Shown here in pieces: positions 33,401-42,129 of a stretch of 64,000 nucleotides of DNA; positions within the stretch are counted from its first letter, which is position 1; every line of letters starts with the position of its first letter. The translations under genes were made by a program, and so were the position numbers. Below the pieces are notes generated by a model that was not told the origin of the DNA, did no database searches, and was given only the letters and a program-made list of their open reading frames with translations. The stretch is from Prorocentrum cordatum (Eukaryota; Sar; Dinophyceae; Prorocentrales; Prorocentraceae), in NCBI GenBank assembly GCA_963575745.1, contig CAUYUJ010002769.1:267501-331500 (forward strand), read 5' to 3'.

Positions 33401-36400
33401 GGGTCCACCTGCGAGGGCCCCGTGGGGCCCGACACGGGGCGAGAACGCCCCGCCCGAAAAAGCGTTGCGTCGCCAGGATCTCCTCCGGGAGGGGCCCCCC
33501 GCCCAGCGGCCGCGCGGAGCGAGCATTTGGGGGGCCCCCGGTGCCGTCAGGCCGCCGCCCACTGCCTCTTCTCGCAGCGCGGCCTCTCCGAGTGGGCCCG
33601 CGCTCCCAGCCCCGGGCGGGGCGCCCCCCGCCGCCCGCGCTCTTCGGCCAGACGTCGCCGCGAGCGCACCGCAGCACAGCCGGCCGACCTGGAGCGTGGT
33701 TCTTTATTGCTCGGGGCATAGTGAGCATTACAGCCCCTGCCCTCCCCCCTCCCCCCCCCTACGACGTAACGCTCCTCCCCCCTAGTGCGCTCCAGGCACT
33801 GCCGCCGTGCGCACGGCGGGGGGGAGGCGTTACATTATACCCCCCCTGGCCCCTCCCCCCCTATGATGCCCAGTATCGCCGAAAATAAAGAAACGCGCTG
33901 CTGGGGGCCCACTTCGGCACCCGATCGATCTGGCTCGATGTCGCATCGAGCCCGCCTGGTCCGATTCGATGCGATTTGCCAACGTTCCTCGACTACAGGC
34001 GTAAGAGTGACTCCTCGCGAGCGCGACCTCCGGTACGGGCCCCATGGGGTCCCCCAATCGCCGGACGCGATGCGGCAGTGGCGTCTTGCGAGCTCGGGTT
34101 TTGGCATTCCCGCGGCCTCCGAAGGGACGCGCATAAAAGGTGGCTCTCACTGAGGGTTATTCTTGCGTGTTGTTGAGGTCCGTCTATGCGGTGCGGCCCG
34201 ATGCCTGCGTGGCCCTGTGGTGCCTCCTGGCGCTGCCGATGCGATTCGATTTTTCGATTCCGAGCCGACGCGGCCCGATCCGACGCACATTTCAATTTGA
34301 TCAGACTTGCCGATTCGATGCTGGCTGATCCTGCCCCCCTTCCCCCCTCGCCCTCGTCCTCGTCGTCGTCGTCGTTTTCGTTGTCGTTCTTTGTCGTAGT
34401 CGTTCCTGCCACGCCGTACGGGGCAAGTCAGCGGGCTGCCACATAGTACCGCTGATCAGTGCCAGAGGCAGTGTACCAGACATGGTCGTCTCACCCCTGT
34501 CGACGATGCACCTCTGACGTACACGGCTTCTCTCTCTCTCTCTCTCTGGGCCTTTGGGAGGCTTCTCGCCGCCGCGGCTGGATTGGCAAGGCTTCGGGCT
34601 GCGCACAGACAGCCCCCCCAGGCAGCCCCGGCCGGCCTCAGCATGGCCCCCCGAACGGGCCCAGCCTCCACGGGCCCCTCGAGTGGCCCCGGGCGGCCTC
34701 GGCACCTCAGCCCTGGGGGCGCGGCACGCCCCAGGCTCGAGGCGTTGAGACCGCGCCCCCGGGGGGTGCTGGCCCCGCGCCTGGCCCGAGGCCCGCGGCC
34801 CGTGCTGCCCTTTGGCCTCGGCGCCCTCGCGCCCCTCGGGCAGGGGCGCGAGTGGGAGGAGGAGCCGGTAGCCATGCCGCCACCCTTTGCTCGTGTTCCC
34901 CTCCTTGGGCCTCCCATGGAAGGCCTTCGTCCTTCGTCGCCACCGCTGGATGCGCCTCGACATTCCGGTCAGAACGCGCCATGGGAGAGGTCTGGGGAGT
35001 GGTGGTATCGGTGCCTTTTTGGTCTCCCCAGTCCCGTTGTTTGTGCTGTTGTGACGGCGTGCTTCCCCGGAGAGCTCTGCGGGGGCCATGCATCGGGATA
35101 GATGGACCAGGGGTTCCTGGCCTGGGCCTGGGCGCCGGTGACCCGAGCGGTAAGGTCGTTTGGGGAGTTCGGGGTCGCCGCGCGGTCGTTCGCCGCACCG
35201 CTTTGGGACCCCCAAGATGCAGCTGGTCCGCACGGCACCCCAGGCACGTGCCAGCGCCGCCCGAGGTCGCCTTCATCCACTCGCCCGACGAGTATCTCTC
35301 GAGCGCAGGGGGCCTGCGGGACATCCGTGCCGAGGTGCTCGACCAGCTGAGACCGTTGCGGGCTCAGGGTCTCTCCACATGGCCTCGCTTTTTTTGCTGC
35401 CAGCGCGATTCCCATGCCACTGGAGTATTGGGTTGTTTCAATGCCGGAGGTGTTCCTCACTTTGGGCCTCCAGGGGCAGTTTGTGGATCCCCGGATCGGT
35501 ATCGGGGATGAGAAAGCTGTCCCTGGGGAAGGGGTCGAGAGATCAGGGGTCCCACGTTCCCATGTTCAGGAAGAACCGAGCCGCCAGATGTGTGGGTTCT
35601 GGCAGAGCGGGGCTACAGGGTAGATATCAGGCCATCGTACGTGCCTCGCTTGGACCATCGCGCCATGCCATATATTTATCACGTGGCCTTTCTTGGGAAC
35701 CTTGCTGACACCTTAATTTGTGTATCGTATGTATTTTGAGGTCACCCAGTGGCTCCCCAGCGGCGCTGGAGCTTTCGTCAGCAGCTCCTTTGTGGCTCCT
35801 TCGTTCTGATTCGGGGCTCCTGACTGGCTCTTTAGTTCCTTGCTTCGTCACTGAGGAGCAAGAGGCAGGAGAAGGAGGAGGAGGTGGAGGACGAGGAGGA
35901 CGAAGATGACGAGGATGCGGAGGAGCAGGAGGAGGAGGAGAAAGGGTGTACGAAGGAGGTGAAGCAGTAGAGGAGTGATGAGGGGAAGGAGGAGAGGGAG
36001 GAGGAAGGGGAGGAGGGCGAGGAAGACAGGGGGAAAAGGGATGATGAGGACAGATGATTCGGGGGAGAAGGGGGTGATGAGGAGGATGTGGACGAGGAGG
36101 AGAAGGAGGATCAAAAGGAGAAGCAGGATGGAGAGGAAAAGGAAAAACGGAGGAGCAGGATGGGGAGTAGGAAGAGGATGAGGACGAGGAGGAGGAGGAA
36201 TAGGAGGAAGGGTGGGTCAATGGTGTGGCCGCGCCACCGCCGCACCCACCCCGCGGGGCGCCAACGCACGCGCCGCGAAGTACCGCTAAGTGCCACTGTC
36301 TCAGGGGCTCACTGGTGCCAATACAGTTCCCAGTGCAAGCCACATGCATTTACGCCTTGGGCTTGCTGGATAGAGACCTTGACCTCTGGCCCTTGCGCCA

Positions 36401-38187
36401 GCCTGCTCTCTCGCTTGGTGCGCTCATTGTGCCGCACTTCCTCGTCCTCCTGCGTCCACCTCCGTGGGTTGCGAGCATCTTCGGCTGCACGCTCCTGGCA
36501 GGTCGCTCAGGGACCTGACGCTTGCTTCATCGAGCTGCGCTGTCGCGGGATTTAACAGAAAGCGTTCGCTTCTTTTGAGGAGGCGCCTTTGCCATGCCAG
36601 AGATCCGACGACTTGTTTGTTTCAATCCGGCGCCCCAGGAGATCTCCCGACCTCTTCCAGGGACAGTTTTTCGTCCCATATCCATGTTTGATGGTCCGGA
36701 GGGCTGGAACCGGCCCAAGATGAAATTATGGACAAACGCACTGATGGACACGAGCAAGACAATCCTTCGACTGCTGTTTGGGACTCCGCCTCCGTCCGCC
36801 GCCAGGTCTCGGGGCAGTGGACGTTCCCGCGCTCTACTTCTGCCGGGAGCCGGGCGAGGCCATGCGCGAGTCGCCGCGGGCCCAGCCGAGCTTGGGGACG
36901 GGAAGCTCGGGCGGCACCCCGCAGACGTGACTTCTGGTGCCGTCTGGCTTTCTCGATTCACTTTGGCGGTTCTTCCAGACTTCGGCGTCCGGGGGGGAGC
37001 GGGGGGGGGCGCTCTTTTGGGGCTTCCCTCCCCCCCCCCCGAGCGACAGCCTTGCCCTGGAGGCGGGGTTCCGGGGGCCACGGAGCGACGGAGACAGGAA
37101 GAAGTCGGCGCGGGATTTCTGGGCGTGCGGGGTGGGCAGTTGGAGGAGGCCGGGAGGGGCTTTCTCTCTTTAGCCAGGCGATAGGAGAAGGAGGAGGCTG
37201 AGAGGGAAAGGGGGTGAAGAGGAAAGCGGAGGAGGAGGAGGAGGAGGAGGAGGAGGAGGAGGAGGAGGAGGAGAACAACGAGGAAGAGTAGGAGGAGAGG
37301 AAGGGGGAGGATAATGAGGAGCGGCAAGAGGAGTAGCAGAAAGAGGAGAACGGGTTGGGGGACGGGGAGGGAGTCGTAGCAGGAGACATGCATGAAGCAG
37401 GCTGGGCCGACCTTGCCCATCAGATGGCATGACGTCCTCAGGCCCTCGCGGAGCTTCCGAGGGGCTGGGGCAATCTCGGAGAGGCGGAGGGGCCCAGGGC
37501 GCTCAGGATTTCGAGGTGCCTTACCGCTCTTGCTCTTGCTCTTGCTCGGCCGCGCAGTCCTGCCTCCCATGGTCAGCACGCGATCTCAGAGGAGTCCGAG
37601 CCCGCCAGGTCGCCCGGTGTGGTGCGGTCCCAGTCTATTTGGCAGGTGCTCAGGGCCGCCTTCCCTTTGGTGCTGCTCCGCTGCTTCTTGCGGCCATCGT
37701 CGATGGGTGTGCCGCGCGAGGCGCGCCACTTACGCCGTCTCGCGCCTCGCCGCGAGTGCTTCTGGGCGCTACGTGCACACTCGCTCCCTGAGCCGCTCAG
37801 TCTTTCCTGGGCCGCGTTTGCACGAGACTCTCGCCGAACTGCTCGATCCTTCATGCGGACACCGTCGCACCCATGTTGCGCCACTGCGGCCCGCCATGCC
37901 TCCAGGGAGGATCGCGCTGCGGCTGCCCAAGAAACTCCGGCATTGTGTCGCTATTAGTTGTGGAGCGATATCGCTTATAAGAGTTGCGACAGTAGTTATG
38001 GACATGTGTAGATCGACGGCTATGCATATATATAGAGAGAGAGATGTATACGTAATCTTTAAGTGTGTATATATATATATATATATGCGCTATCAACGTA
38101 CCAGTATGTATACATGTAAAATTGCACGAAGAGGGCCAGATAACGAACGTGAAGGAGAGATAGAGAGAGACTGTATACATAATCAAC

Positions 38188-38270
<83 letters not shown>

Positions 38271-39479
38271 CACACACAGACACACAGACAGGCAGACACA
38301 CAGACAGACAGACAGGGAGGGAGGGAGGAAGGGATATAACAAAACACGTATGTATTGTGTATATGTATATATGGATATAGAGAGAGGGAGAGGACGGAAA
38401 GACAGATATACATACATACAGCGAGAGAGAGATTGATAGAAACAGCACAAAAAGAGAAGGAGACAGGTACCTATAATCCAATGAACCGGTCGAGTGTCCA
38501 GTCACATTGGTAGAAAGATTGCGGCGTCACATAGCCTCGCAGCACCATTCCACTGCTGTGCGCTAGGATGCGGCGGATGTTGCGCTGTCTTGCCAGCGGT
38601 GTGTTGAGCCGCGTGAAGGATTGAACAAATTGGCCAAGGGGGTGGAACCTCCTCCCCAACAAAACGGGACCCCCGGGATCCGTGGCACCGGGGGCCCCCC
38701 GGACGCCCCTGCAGAGGGTCCCCTGCCAGGCCGTGGCGACGGGCCCAAATCGGTCAAGAGGGCCGGCGAGCGGCCCCTCGAGGGTCCCAAGAGGCCCCAG
38801 GCACTGACGAGACGCCCGAAGACAACGAAGCAGGACCCCCCAAGAGGCTTCGAAACGCACGAAGACGTGATTTGCCATTTGTTTCTTTACTGATTTTTGC
38901 AATTGTCTGTTCTTATGCCTTCGGGGCGTCCGAGACCGCCCAGGAGGCGCAAAAATCATTTCAAATCTACCCGAGGCTGCTTCCAGGCAGTCTAAGAGAG
39001 CTCCCAGAAGGCCCTGCAGGGCCCCCAGAGAGCTAGAAGAGAGCCCTGTGACGGCCCAAGATGACCCCAAGACGCCCCCTGGGGCCCCGAAGCATTCCAA
39101 ATCGTGACCCGGTCGTTCAGGGAGAACAGCCCCGAGAAGCCCTTAAAACATGTCGTCAGGCCCCCAAGGGGCTTTCCTTTCCAAGGAGGATCCTCCGTGA
39201 AAAGAGCTGAGGAGGATGTGGTAGAATTCGCAAGGTAGGGCGATAATGAGGAAGAGGAAGAGATACCATCAGGGAAGGATGGAGTGAAACAACCTTACTT
39301 TAACGACGATGTCGGAGAATACAAGGAGTTGCCGCCACCTTCTTCATTTCTATCCCCTTGCCCTTCCGCCTGCATGCCAATATTCAAAGACCAAGGTACA
39401 TGGCGCGAAGCGCCAAAGCAGTCTTGTGTGTATAGACACGTATGTATGTTATATATATATGTGTGTATACACATCTATG

Positions 39480-39519
<40 letters not shown>

Positions 39520-42057
39520 CTCCTCAATGTATTTCTATCTGTTTATAGGACCGGGGACCCAGGAACATCGCCCCCCCTAACGAATTCGGCCCACCCTGGG
39601 CCTCTCGGGCAACCCTCCAGACGACCCGGGAGAACCCTACGAGAGCCCGAAGCCGGCCCCAGAGGGCTCCAGGCGTTCGAGCGCGCTCCCGAAACGACCC
39701 CAGAGAGCCCCAAAACGGTCCACGAAGACCCCAAAGACGCCGTCATACCCCCAAAAATCGTTCCAAAACGTCCCAAGAGGCCTCCAAGAGCATTCCCAAG
39801 AAGGCCCCAAGAGGCAGAATTCATTGATTTTCTTTAGGTTTTGGGTGAATTTGGGGGTCTCCTCTTTTCAGCTTCCCGACGCTTCAAGACGGCGGTCTCC
39901 TGGGCGTCCAAAGCCGCCTGGGAGGCTCGAAAATTGCGCCACAACCATCCGCAAGGGCTTCCAGGCAGTCCAAGAGAGCCCCAACACGACACAACAGGGC
40001 TCCAAGATGGCCTAAGAGAGCCCCATAACAGCCCAAGATGGCCTCAAGGCACCCTCCGAAGTATTCCAAATAGGGAAGGAGGGAGGGAGGGAGGGAGGAG
40101 GAGCCTCCGCAAAAAGAACTGAGGACGATGCGGAGAATACGAAGGGAAGGGCGAGAATGAGGAACAAGACGCATGGACGAAGGATAACGAATACCATGAT
40201 CATAACGGCGATGCTGGAGAAGGCAACAAGGAGTTATCGCTAAATTGTCGGCTTGGCCTTCCTGCCGTTCCGCCTTCGGACCAAGGTGCATGGCGCGAAG
40301 CGCCAATATAGTCTTGATTATATATATATATATATATCGATGATGTTGATGCTGACGCTGATGTCTCCATCCGTCCAAGCCCTCTCCATACCTTCATGCG
40401 TTGCGGAGATATGTGACGATGTTGCGTTACCTCTTCGAGGTCACACTGCCGGGGGCCACTTTCGGACCCAAAGGCAATGAGAAAATTGCTCGCGACACGA
40501 AGAAAAAACACTCTAGCCTTAAGTCGGGCCTGTCCCTCTACAGGGGGGATATTCAAAAATAGTTTTTTTTTTTTTTTTTTTTAAAAAAAAAGTATAGGAA
40601 CAGCTTTTTAACTAATTTTGAACATTTGGCGAATATGTTTTGAATATTTTTCATTTGTCGTCCAAAATCCCCCTGTAGGGGGACAGGCCCGACCTAACTC
40701 TAGCCCAGGGGTGGGGTCGAGAGTTCCGGAGGCGTGAAAAATCACACTGGCAAAAATATCATTCCAATGCTGCCCTTCAGTCATCCCTCTCTCTATCCCT
40801 CCCTCCCTCCTTGGCTGCCTTGAGGCCCCTTGCCGCCACCAAGCAGTGTGCGAAACACCCTCGCCTTTGTGCCTCTTCCTCGCAATCCCTTCTGCCAAGT
40901 GCGCGGGACGCGCGTGTCTACGGACCGTCGAGGAGGGATGCCGAGCTCCCGAGGGAAGGTGGGAACGGAGGGGTTCCGGGCGGGCCTGCCGTAGAAGGGT
41001 GAGAGAGTCAACAGGCGGACGGAGAACCGTGCAGAGCGGGCGGGCTGGCTCTCAGTCAGAGGAGGGTCGTGGAGCCCTTGGGGAAAGTCCGCTGGGCCGC
41101 TCCGCCGGCCGCTTGGCAGATGCGGCCTGCCATCCTGCAGAGTCGACGGGCCTGCAGGTGGGGCCCAGCGGCCAGTCGGCCCAAGCAGGGGCCCCGGCTG
41201 GGGGTGTGAGCTCCTGGGGAGTAAGATTTGAGACCCCTGTAAAAGAAGAAGAAGACGAAGAAGAAGAAGAAGAAGATTTGAGACCGCTGCAACTTCTCCC
41301 TCTGCCTCTCCACCTCGTCGTCCGCCACGTGCCCCCTCAGGCTCGCGCTTCGCCCCTGGCGACCCTCTGGGACGACTGCGTAATTCTCGCGGCCCTCTGC
41401 ACTGGCATCCCTGCGCCCGGCCAGGCCATGGCTGCTGGGGCGCTACGTCCGGCGCGCCACCTCGCCCATCGAGCTGCGGCGCTGGGGCTCGGGCGTTGCC
41501 GGGTTCCTGAACAGGTTCGGCTCTCCCCTGGTGGACCCCCGGCGGGTAGGCGACCTCGTCTCGGAGGGGTCTGGGTTGCCTGCACAACAGCTCCTCTCCC
41601 GCTTCCTCCGTTGCCTCCTCGCCATGCCACGCCACGTCAGCGGGCCGCGTGCAGTCCGATTCCGCAAGCTTGTTCGGTCTGATGTGCATCGCATTGCGAA
41701 AGCAGTTTATCTCTGCCTGATATGTTCAAGGCCTATGGGCAGTCTGTGATTGGCCAGTGTTCTGCACAGCAGAACGATTGCATATCGTACCTGGTCATTG
41801 GTGTAGTCATCGCTGTTTGCACCGACTTGGGTTATACACTCTTTGCTATCGCCATTCGCAACGAGCATGTCGTTGCTCATGCCTTCCTGTGACATGCATG
41901 GGTTTGGATACTGCACATTCTGACATCACGGTGCCAACAGAACGCGTCCTCAGTCGGGAGGCTCACTACCCAAGAGGGCAAGTTGGAACATTGTATTTGG
42001 ATGATGTGCCGCAGAGCTTCCTTCGCGTCAACCACTATGGACAGTGGAAGGGGCAAC
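19755..42057 (+). CDS. Glycosyltransferase family 92-like gene, at least 7 exons with giant introns (gene span)
   Basis: Seven small exons (19755-19802, 20161-20297, 24206-24314, 33551-33595, 35266-35368, 36818-36926, 41425-41545) join in phase at all six junctions. They give 224 codons (672 bp) in about 21.8 kb. By my count 204 of 221 unsplit codons end in G or C. In order the protein shows VTVCS, then QWLEYHRILGVDHFVLYD, LEPYLL-S-GFVTYFPRFPEW, AAAHCLFSQRGLSEW, VAFIHSPDEYL, PALYFC, and LLGRYVRRA...LVDPRR. This order matches the GT92 (DUF23) fold: EW-x-x-YH-x-x-G-V-x-H-F-x-x-Y-D, then W near a DxD-like DEY, then a later basic RYxxR segment. GT92 enzymes are Golgi galactosyltransferases, usually type II membrane proteins. 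The canonical DxD is altered here (S-P-D-E-Y). N-terminal anchor exons and the end are unresolved. The related Glyco_tranf_2_4 family is an alternative. Confidence 0.7.
20010..20096 (+). repeat. (GA)n / A-run microsatellite
   Basis: Alternating GAGAGA and A runs inside the first short intron (19803-20160). Confidence 0.8.
20161..20297 (+). CDS. GT92-like exon 2 (EWLEYH motif)
   Basis: 137 bp from acceptor GGGTCAG|CTCGAA to a GA-type donor CTCAG|GACCG. It encodes VPQGLVQQWLEYHRILGV, then DHFVLYDRDGS and LEPYLL, the most recognisable GT92 segment. It ends with two bases (AG) that pair with the first base of the next exon to give Ser. 39 of 45 codons end in G/C. Confidence 0.75.
20298..21540. 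other. Intron sequence, no feature beyond C/T-rich tracts
   Basis: Part of the 3908-bp intron (20298-24205). 20740-21050 is C/T-rich and 21245-21300 GGA-rich. No coding or element signature was recognised. Confidence 0.5.
21541..21620 (+). repeat. (GGA)n microsatellite
   Basis: About 20 near-perfect GGA/GAG units, low complexity. Confidence 0.9.
21850..22800 (+). repeat. (ATGT)n / (ATGC)n tetranucleotide block
   Basis: Nearly 950 bp of TATG, CATG and GGATG units. Long cysteine/methionine or histidine/threonine frames here are artefacts of the repeat. Confidence 0.9.
22820..23460 (+). repeat. C-homopolymer runs and (GTC)n block
   Basis: C runs at 22828-22885 are followed by (TCG)n/(CGTCGT)n at 22980-23390. 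Two ACCATACCATCTGGGG / ACTATACCATCTGGGG copies with G runs (23396, 23437) follow. The block sits between two ATGT tracts, as if it had inserted into one. Confidence 0.85.
23465..23842 (+). repeat. (ATGT)n, (TAGG)n and (TG)n block
   Basis: Continuation of the tetranucleotide tract, with a GGTA run at 23727-23765 and two CCGCATGTATGTATGTGTG units at 23780-23835. Confidence 0.9.
24026..24190 (+). mobile_element. MITE-like element, family A, copy 2
   Basis: 165 bp with inverted ends GCAAGTTTACTTGCATGG and CCATGCCAGTAAACTTGC. The core matches copy 1 (C tract, then GCAAGTGCCTTTCGACTTGC, then a C-rich tract). The outer GAGCC extension of copies 1 and 3 was not found. Its right end lies 15 bp before the start of a coding exon (24206). 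Confidence 0.8.
24206..24314 (+). CDS. GT92-like exon 3
   Basis: 109 bp, acceptor CCCCCAG|C, GC-type donor GCCCAG|GCGGCG. It encodes GFVTYFPRFPEWALSPEHGL then LHGVHGLPSHAAPDAQ. All 36 whole codons end in G or C. Joining to exon 2 gives LEPYLLSGFVTYFP, which reads smoothly for the family. Confidence 0.65.
24448..24655 (+). repeat. GCTGGTTTCGCCGGC short tandem repeat
   Basis: About 14 units of 12-18 bp built on CTGGTTTCGCC, with G/C variants. Related units return at 26065-26135 and, inverted, at 26145-26205. Confidence 0.85.
24656..26060 (+). repeat. 288-bp satellite, about 4 copies
   Basis: Units repeat every 288 bp (for example GGACACTACCGGGCGCGTCG at 24882 and the corresponding positions near 25170, 25458 and 25746). 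Each unit holds two related halves with GCTCGACCGA...CACGCGCGAACC and many GGGTCGGGCGGGCG motifs. 288 is a multiple of 3, so an open frame persists (24819-26297), but the product is purely repetitive. Confidence 0.9.
26063..26206. repeat. Inverted GCTGGTTTCGCC cluster
   Basis: Four to five direct units (26065-26140) are followed by the reverse-complement unit GGCGAAACCAGC repeated about four times, forming a hairpin that closes the 24.4-26.2 kb satellite block. Confidence 0.8.
26300..26480. repeat. CGATTCGAT-rich dispersed element
   Basis: Clustered GATTCGATTCCGATG, CCGATCCGATTCGATG and similar words. Comparable clusters are at 13670-13740, 33915-33985, 34240-34335 and 49568-49635, usually with TGATCCTGCC/TGATCTTGCC nearby. 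A diverged short element family is likely; the ends are not defined. Confidence 0.45.
26840..26905 (+). repeat. Dispersed 66-bp repeat, copy 1
   Basis: TTGGCGAAAGTTTCCCGC through GGTAGCAGGCTGGGTTCCCG recurs almost unchanged at 29578-29660, same orientation, bracketing 2.7 kb of simple and tandem repeats. Confidence 0.75.
27000..27425 (+). repeat. (ATC)n microsatellite
   Basis: Two long pure CAT/ATC tracts (27100-27235 and 27350-27422) with interrupted units around them. Confidence 0.95.
27490..28790 (+). repeat. 160-bp tandem repeat, 8 full copies plus a partial
   Basis: Unit starts at 27490, 27650, 27809, 27968, 28128, 28287, 28447, 28607 and 28767 (mean period about 160 bp). Each unit holds an internal duplication (GAGGAAGTCTCAGGCGGGAG and GAGGAAGTATCAAGCGGGAG). 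It also holds an acceptor-like GGGCTCCTCAG|GT and a donor-like CGTCT|GTGAGT about 39 bp later. Confidence 0.93.
28920..29480 (+). repeat. GGA-rich purine tract
   Basis: Long imperfect GGAGGAGGA with AGGCCCCAGGAGG units at 29045-29120. Low complexity on both strands. Confidence 0.9.
29578..29660 (+). repeat. Dispersed 66-bp repeat, copy 2
   Basis: Matches 26840-26905, followed by local GGTTCCGGGTTCCC reiteration to about 29720. Confidence 0.75.
29721..31285. other. Intron sequence without recognised feature
   Basis: Lower-GC, non-repetitive sequence inside the 9236-bp intron (24315-33550). C/T-rich tracts at 30340-30500 and 31050-31160. I saw no reliable coding or element signature. Confidence 0.4.
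31290..31670 (+). repeat. Degenerate 15-bp tandem repeat (ATRTGTGGTGCAATC)
   Basis: GTGCAA/GTGCGG words recur about every 15 bp. Because 15 is divisible by 3 a cysteine-rich frame stays open (31382-31804), but it is repeat-derived. Confidence 0.75.
32020..32680 (+). repeat. About 305-bp tandem repeat, 2 copies plus a partial
   Basis: Starts near 32020, 32325 and 32630 share TTTTGRAAGRNTT followed by GCGTGCGCGCGCGACGACG-type CG runs, CACGCGCGCAAGGGCGTTCG, and a TTTGGAACAC/TTGGAACTT AT-richer half. Confidence 0.6.
32690..33550. other. Intron sequence, nothing assigned
   Basis: AT-richer to 33130, then GC-rich. A minus-strand frame at 33011-33562 is open for 183 codons but has no recognisable domain and overlaps the following exon's splice region. 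Confidence 0.4.
33551..33595 (+). CDS. GT92-like micro-exon 4
   Basis: 45 bp, phase 0, AAAHCLFSQRGLSEW. Acceptor GCCGTCAG|GCC, GC-type donor GAGTGG|GCCCGC. All 15 codons end in G or C. HC followed 10-12 residues later by W is the pattern just before the DxD region in the family. Exon 3 ends DAQ and exon 5 starts VAFIHSPDEYL, so the join is natural. Confidence 0.6.
33596..35265. other. Intron with CGATTCGAT-type elements
   Basis: 1670-bp intron (GC-AG). 33915-33985 and 34240-34335 carry CGATTCGAT-rich clusters and may be two ends of one element. 34345-34400 is GTC-rich and 34528-34546 is (CT)n. Nothing else was seen. Confidence 0.45.
35266..35368 (+). CDS. GT92-like exon 5 (DxD region)
   Basis: 103 bp, acceptor GCCCGAG|GTC, donor CTCAGG|GTCTCT. 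It encodes VAFIHSPDEYLSSAGG then LRDIRAEVLDQLRPLRAQ. In GT92 enzymes this position carries a DxDEF metal-binding motif; here the first Asp is replaced (S-P-D-E-Y). 29 of 34 codons end in G/C. An alternative upstream acceptor (at 35243) would add HVPAPPE. Confidence 0.65.
35870..36205 (+). repeat. GGA/GAG-rich purine tract
   Basis: Imperfect AGGAGGA with AGATGATGAGGA units inside the intron 35369-36817. Low complexity. Confidence 0.85.
36818..36926 (+). CDS. GT92-like exon 6
   Basis: 109 bp, acceptor GGGGCAG|TGG, donor CGCAGAC|GTGACT. It starts with two bases completing Val, then DVPALYFCREPGEAMRESPR and onward. 33 of 35 codons end in G/C. VPxLYF is the strand expected after the DxD region. 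It ends with AC, which completes Thr with exon 7. Confidence 0.6.
37205..37290 (+). repeat. (GGA)n microsatellite
   Basis: About 20 GGA units followed by more GA-rich sequence to 37340, inside the intron 36927-41424. Confidence 0.9.
38020..38440 (+). repeat. (GACA)n with flanking AT/GA tracts
   Basis: 38190-38310 is nearly pure CAGA. (TA)n at 38070-38085 and (GA)n patches flank it. Confidence 0.9.
38815..39450 (+). repeat. Dispersed repeat, family E, copy 1
   Basis: Contains AAGAGGC, GGCAGTCTAAGAGAGC, CCAAGATG, AGCATTCCAAAT and ends with ACCAAGGTACATGGCGCGAAGCGCCA, a GGCGC-GAA-GCGCC hairpin, followed by a TA-rich microsatellite. The same landmarks in the same order recur at 39810-40320 with insertions and deletions. 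Confidence 0.65.
39810..40345 (+). repeat. Dispersed repeat, family E, copy 2
   Basis: Diverged copy of 38815-39450 ending GACCAAGGTGCATGGCGCG with the same hairpin and a (TA)n tail at 40320-40338. A partly similar inverse sequence lies at 52030-52340 (GGGGCCCAGTTGGG, GGGTCTCTTGCAGGCC). Confidence 0.65.
40511..40705. mobile_element. hAT-like MITE, family F, copy 1 with 8-bp target duplication
   Basis: The element at 40519-40697 (179 bp) is flanked by CTCTAGCC on both sides (40511-40518, 40698-40705). The ends are TTAAGTCGGGCCTGTCCCTC and, inverted, TTAGGTCGGGCCTGTCCCCC. The centre is AT-rich with a T21/A9 palindrome. An 8-bp duplication is typical of the hAT superfamily. It has no coding capacity. 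Confidence 0.88.
41425..41545 (+). CDS. GT92-like exon 7
   Basis: 121 bp, acceptor CGGCCAG|G, donor CGGCGG|GTAGGC. It encodes PWLLGRYVRRATSPIELRRW and GSGVAGFLNRFGSPLVDPRR. 37 of 40 codons end in G/C. LLxRYxxRA followed by a basic G-x-x-LVDP segment corresponds to the late region of GT92 proteins. Confidence 0.65.
41663..42057 (+). CDS. Probable GT92-like C-terminal pieces, structure unresolved
   Basis: Two plus-strand pieces look like the family C-terminus. 41663-41704 encodes RKLVRSDVHRIAKA before a GTTTAT donor-like site. 41955-42057 encodes REAHYPRGQV and LRVNHYGQWKG, and (L)RVNHY is a GT92 hallmark. Their codons are less GC3-biased than exons 1-7, and I could not make the phases agree with exon 7. 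They may be true last exons with a small exon missed, or a decayed second copy. Confidence 0.4.
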
Positions 42058-42129
42058 TTTGTCTGGATGATCGCATGCATTCGTTGTCAATGCTCTGCAT
42101 GGTTCTTCATTCATTTACCTCTTGAAGGT

